Position numbers and translations under genes: made by a program. Shown piece after piece: positions 51,434-53,265 of a stretch of DNA of 53,265 bases. The notes beneath the pieces were generated by a model. It made no database searches, was not told the DNA's origin, and saw nothing but the letters and a program-made list of their open reading frames with translations. How positions within the stretch are numbered: the first letter of the stretch is position 1; every line of letters starts with the position of its first letter. Origin of the DNA: an uncultured Saprospiraceae bacterium (lineage in GTDB: Bacteria; Bacteroidota; Bacteroidia; Chitinophagales; Saprospiraceae); NCBI GenBank assembly GCA_937967615.1, contig CALCMJ010000065.1, positions 1 through 53,265 on the forward strand, written 5' to 3'.

Positions 51434-51445
51434 CATTGATGTTAT
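51416..51445. promoter_or_regulatory. 30-bp perfect palindrome, presumed MarR operator
   Basis: Arms of 15 bases meet without a spacer; the left arm is ATAACATCAATGTTG and the right arm its exact complement. A second palindrome, ATGTTATAACAT (51411-51422), overlaps the left edge, and ATGTTGCAACAT (51425-51436) forms the centre, 14 bases further on. It lies over the MarR promoter, 18 bases from the GTG start. Confidence 0.7.
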
Positions 51446-51518
51446 TTTTTATTCATATATTTTTAACTCAGCTTGCTGTTCTTGTCTTTTTTGACCATGA
51501 CTTCCTTCTACACAGGTT

Positions 51519-51526
51519 TAGTTTTG
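51519..51526 (+). promoter_or_regulatory. -7 element (TAGTTTTG) of the decarboxylase gene
   Basis: A perfect TAnnTTTG, 28 bases before the ATG at 51555. The nearest TTG (51491-51493) is 25 bases upstream, longer than usual, so the -33 is uncertain. Confidence 0.4.
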
Positions 51527-51554
51527 TAATTTTATTGCACAAAAACATTATTAT

Positions 51555-52940
51555 ATGCCTCTAATGGATGACATGCATCAACAACTGCGCACTAAAACGC
51601 TTTTATCGCAAGCAAAAGAATACGCATTTAAATATTTAGAAGGGTTAAACGACATGGATGTATTTCCCTTGGAAAATGCATTGAAGAATCTAGATGCATT
51701 TGATGAAGAACTAAGTTTGGAAACAGGTTCTGCAGATGCCATCCTAAAACAATTACATTTAAAAGGAGCACCAGCCACAGTTGCTCAATCAGGAGGAAGA
51801 TACTTTGGATTTGTAAATGGAAGTTCCATTCCAGTATCAATGGCGGTAAAGTGGATTTCAGATGTCTGGGATCAAAATGGTGGACTTTTTAATACATCTC
51901 CCATCAACTCAAAATTGGAATCGGTTTGTGAACGTTGGTTAGTAGATATATTTAATCTACCAAAGGAGACTGTCGCTGGTTTTGTCAGTGGTACATCTAT
52001 GGCTAATTTCAGTGGATTAGCCGCAGCTAGATATCAGTTATTAAAAAACCTTGGATGGGATTTTAATGAGAAAGGACTAAATGGAGCACCTGCAATAAGA
52101 ATTGTAGCACATAATCAAGTGCATTCCAGTATTAGAAAAACATTGGTCTTACTAGGATTTGGTAAAGTTGATATTGAATGGATTGAGTCAGATAGCCAAG
52201 GAAGAATGTGCTTAGATAAAATACCTACTTTAGATGCAACCTGTCTTGTGATTTTGCAAGCTGGAAATGCAAACACAGGTTCTTTTGATCACTTTGATTC
52301 CATTTGTAATTTAGCAAATGCATGCAATGCCTGGGTGCATATTGATGGCGCTTTTGGATTATGGGCTGCTGCAAGCAAAAGTCTTTCTCACCTCACGAAA
52401 GGAATAGAAAAGGCAGATTCCTGGGCTGTCGACGGTCATAAAACATTGAATACACCTTATGATTCAGGTATCGTCTTGTGTAAGCATCCCCAATCCCTTA
52501 TAAATGCGATGCAAGCTACTGGAGAATATCTTGTATTTAGTGAGCAACGAGACCCTTTATTATATACTTCGGAAATGTCTAAGCGTTCACGAGCAATTGA
52601 ACTTTGGGCAACATTAAAATACCTTGGAAAGCAAGGTATTGATGAATTAGTTTCAGGAATGCATGCACAAGCAATAGCAATTAGAAATGGTCTTAGGCAA
52701 TCTGGTTTTGAAATTGTAAATGATGTGGTTTTTAATCAAGTGCTTGTGGCTTTAGAAGACGATCAAAAAACAAATTCAGTTGTGAACTACATCCAAAATT
52801 CTGGAGAGGCTTGGTTAGGGGGTTCAAAATGGCAAGGAAGAGCCGTGATACGTATTAGCCTCTGTTCTTGGGTAACTACAAGTGCGGATATTGAAAGAAC
52901 AATTGCTTTGTTTAAAAAGGCAAAAGAGAAGCTTTTGTAA
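51555..52940 (+). CDS. Group II PLP-dependent decarboxylase family protein
   Basis: 461 residues, fold type I. The PLP lysine is Lys296 in 'SWAVDGHKTLNTPYDSG'. 'VHIDGAFGLWA' provides the Asp that contacts the pyridine ring, and 'GFVSGTSMANFSGLAAARYQLL' binds phosphate. Members decarboxylate aromatic or acidic amino acids (DOPA, tyrosine, glutamate) or act as related lyases; I cannot assign the substrate. The gene stands alone next to the MarR operator region (divergent) and ends at a hairpin shared with the BI-1 gene. Confidence 0.82.
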   Translation: MPLMDDMHQQLRTKTLLSQAKEYAFKYLEGLNDMDVFPLENALKNLDAFDEELSLETGSADAILKQLHLKGAPATVAQSGGRYFGFVNGSSIPVSMAVKWISDVWDQNGGLFNTSPINSKLESVCERWLVDIFNLPKETVAGFVSGTSMANFSGLAAARYQLLKNLGWDFNEKGLNGAPAIRIVAHNQVHSSIRKTLVLLGFGKVDIEWIESDSQGRMCLDKIPTLDATCLVILQAGNANTGSFDHFDSICNLANACNAWVHIDGAFGLWAAASKSLSHLTKGIEKADSWAVDGHKTLNTPYDSGIVLCKHPQSLINAMQATGEYLVFSEQRDPLLYTSEMSKRSRAIELWATLKYLGKQGIDELVSGMHAQAIAIRNGLRQSGFEIVNDVVFNQVLVALEDDQKTNSVVNYIQNSGEAWLGGSKWQGRAVIRISLCSWVTTSADIERTIALFKKAKEKLL

Positions 52941-52952
52941 TTACAGAATAAA

Positions 52953-52985
52953 ATAGGCGACAACAAATTATTTGTTGCCGCCTAT
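52953..52985. terminator. Hairpin between decarboxylase and BI-1 genes
   Basis: A 16-base stem with one mismatch, ATAGGCG... (52953-52968) with ...CGCCTAT (52970-52985). It lies 12 bases after the decarboxylase stop and serves both convergent genes; T-tracts are short. Confidence 0.65.
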
Positions 52986-53031
52986 ATATTATTCAAGATC
53001 ATTGGAGTGGATACTCCTTTTCTTGATCGTT

Positions 53032-53265
53032 TTAGTCACTTTGTAATTTGCTTAAGAGTCTTAAGAACTCAACATATAACCATATGAGAGTAAATAAAAG
53101 TCCCATGCCAAATAGCCATTCGTAATGTTTAGCTAATTGATTTCTTTCTCCTTTTTCAAAGTTGTCAAAATCAAGTAATAAATTGAGAGCCGCAACACCT
53201 ATAATTACCACAGTAATTCCTATACCTATTGTACCACCTTCATGAAGATAAGGGACTTCAAAACC
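53032..53265 (-). CDS. Bax inhibitor-1/YccA family membrane protein (5' end outside window)
   Basis: Only the last 77 codons are present, read from the right edge to a TAA at 53032-53034. They encode 'GGTIGIGITVVIIGVAALNLLLDFD', a membrane helix with the family's acidic pair, then 'YEWLFGMGLLFTLIWLYVEFLRLLSKL', the final helix of the BI-1/YccA family. Full-length members have about 230-260 residues and seven helices and act in membrane ion or stress homeostasis. The N-terminus is outside the window. Confidence 0.85.
   Translation of the reverse strand, partial: GFEVPYLHEGGTIGIGITVVIIGVAALNLLLDFDNFEKGERNQLAKHYEWLFGMGLLFTLIWLYVEFLRLLSKLQSD

Overview
The window looks like chromosome of a marine or environmental member of the Bacteroidota, most likely of the Saprospiria lineage. 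The DNA is AT-rich. Three genes end in type IX secretion (T9SS) type A sorting domains. There are families typical of the phylum (DUF5916, DUF6624, DUF4286, TonB receptors with a carboxypeptidase-like N-terminal domain, tail-fibre-like repeat proteins). Several gene starts are preceded by the phylum-specific promoter motif TAnnTTTG rather than by Shine-Dalgarno sites. No rRNA, tRNA, CRISPR array, transposase, integrase or phage gene was recognised. Genes run off both ends: a DUF5916 outer-membrane protein on the left and a Bax inhibitor-1/YccA membrane protein on the right.

Layout. (1) 1-6971: the DUF5916 barrel protein, an M50-type membrane peptidase, an EamA transporter without an ATG start, and a lipoprotein/TonB-receptor pair whose promoter carries a 7-1-7 palindrome that I read as a metal (probably Zur-type) operator. 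(2) 6972-8854: a GC-rich hairpin cluster, then 4-hydroxyphenylpyruvate dioxygenase with a MarR regulator. (3) 8855-13653: a dispersed repeat, then an ECF sigma factor, a membrane-spanning TPR protein placed like an anti-sigma factor, and a 1012-residue TPR-CHAT (caspase-like) protein with a signal peptide and a C-terminal membrane anchor. (4) 13721-19881 (minus strand): a small T9SS protein and an 1874-residue surface protein made of near-identical modules. (5) 20235-24606: homogentisate dioxygenase, fumarylacetoacetase and a flavin reductase in one operon, divergent from a TetR regulator, with two copies of one palindromic operator between them. Together with the dioxygenase at 7.3 kb this is the tyrosine/phenylalanine catabolic route. 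(6) 24677-39675: housekeeping and metabolic genes (DoxX, methionine aminotransferase, FAD-linked 2-hydroxyacid dehydrogenase, a DUF6624 lipoprotein, a large T9SS beta-propeller protein, a SulP anion transporter, two pseudouridine synthases, an aldo/keto reductase, a sulfurtransferase). (7) 39757-45282: a RidA protein, a three-part TRAP transporter, a TetR regulator and an LCAD-like acyl-CoA dehydrogenase, probably one import-and-oxidation unit for a carboxylate. (8) 45279-53265: a pair of tiny uncharacterised genes, two orphan histidine kinases either side of an AhpD-like protein, a MarR-YceI operon behind a 30-bp perfect palindrome, a group II PLP decarboxylase and the truncated BI-1 gene.

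The best candidate for an undescribed system is the sigma / membrane TPR protein / periplasmic CHAT protease module at 9.1-13.7 kb. The CHAT domain appears to be outside the cytoplasmic membrane, and the putative anti-sigma factor exposes TPRs on the same side, so the two could meet there. A second theme is transcription. Three genes have TAnnTTTG exactly four bases before the start codon, which predicts leaderless mRNAs, and most regulators here have readable operators next to their targets. All functions are inferred from sequence recognition; no database search was run.
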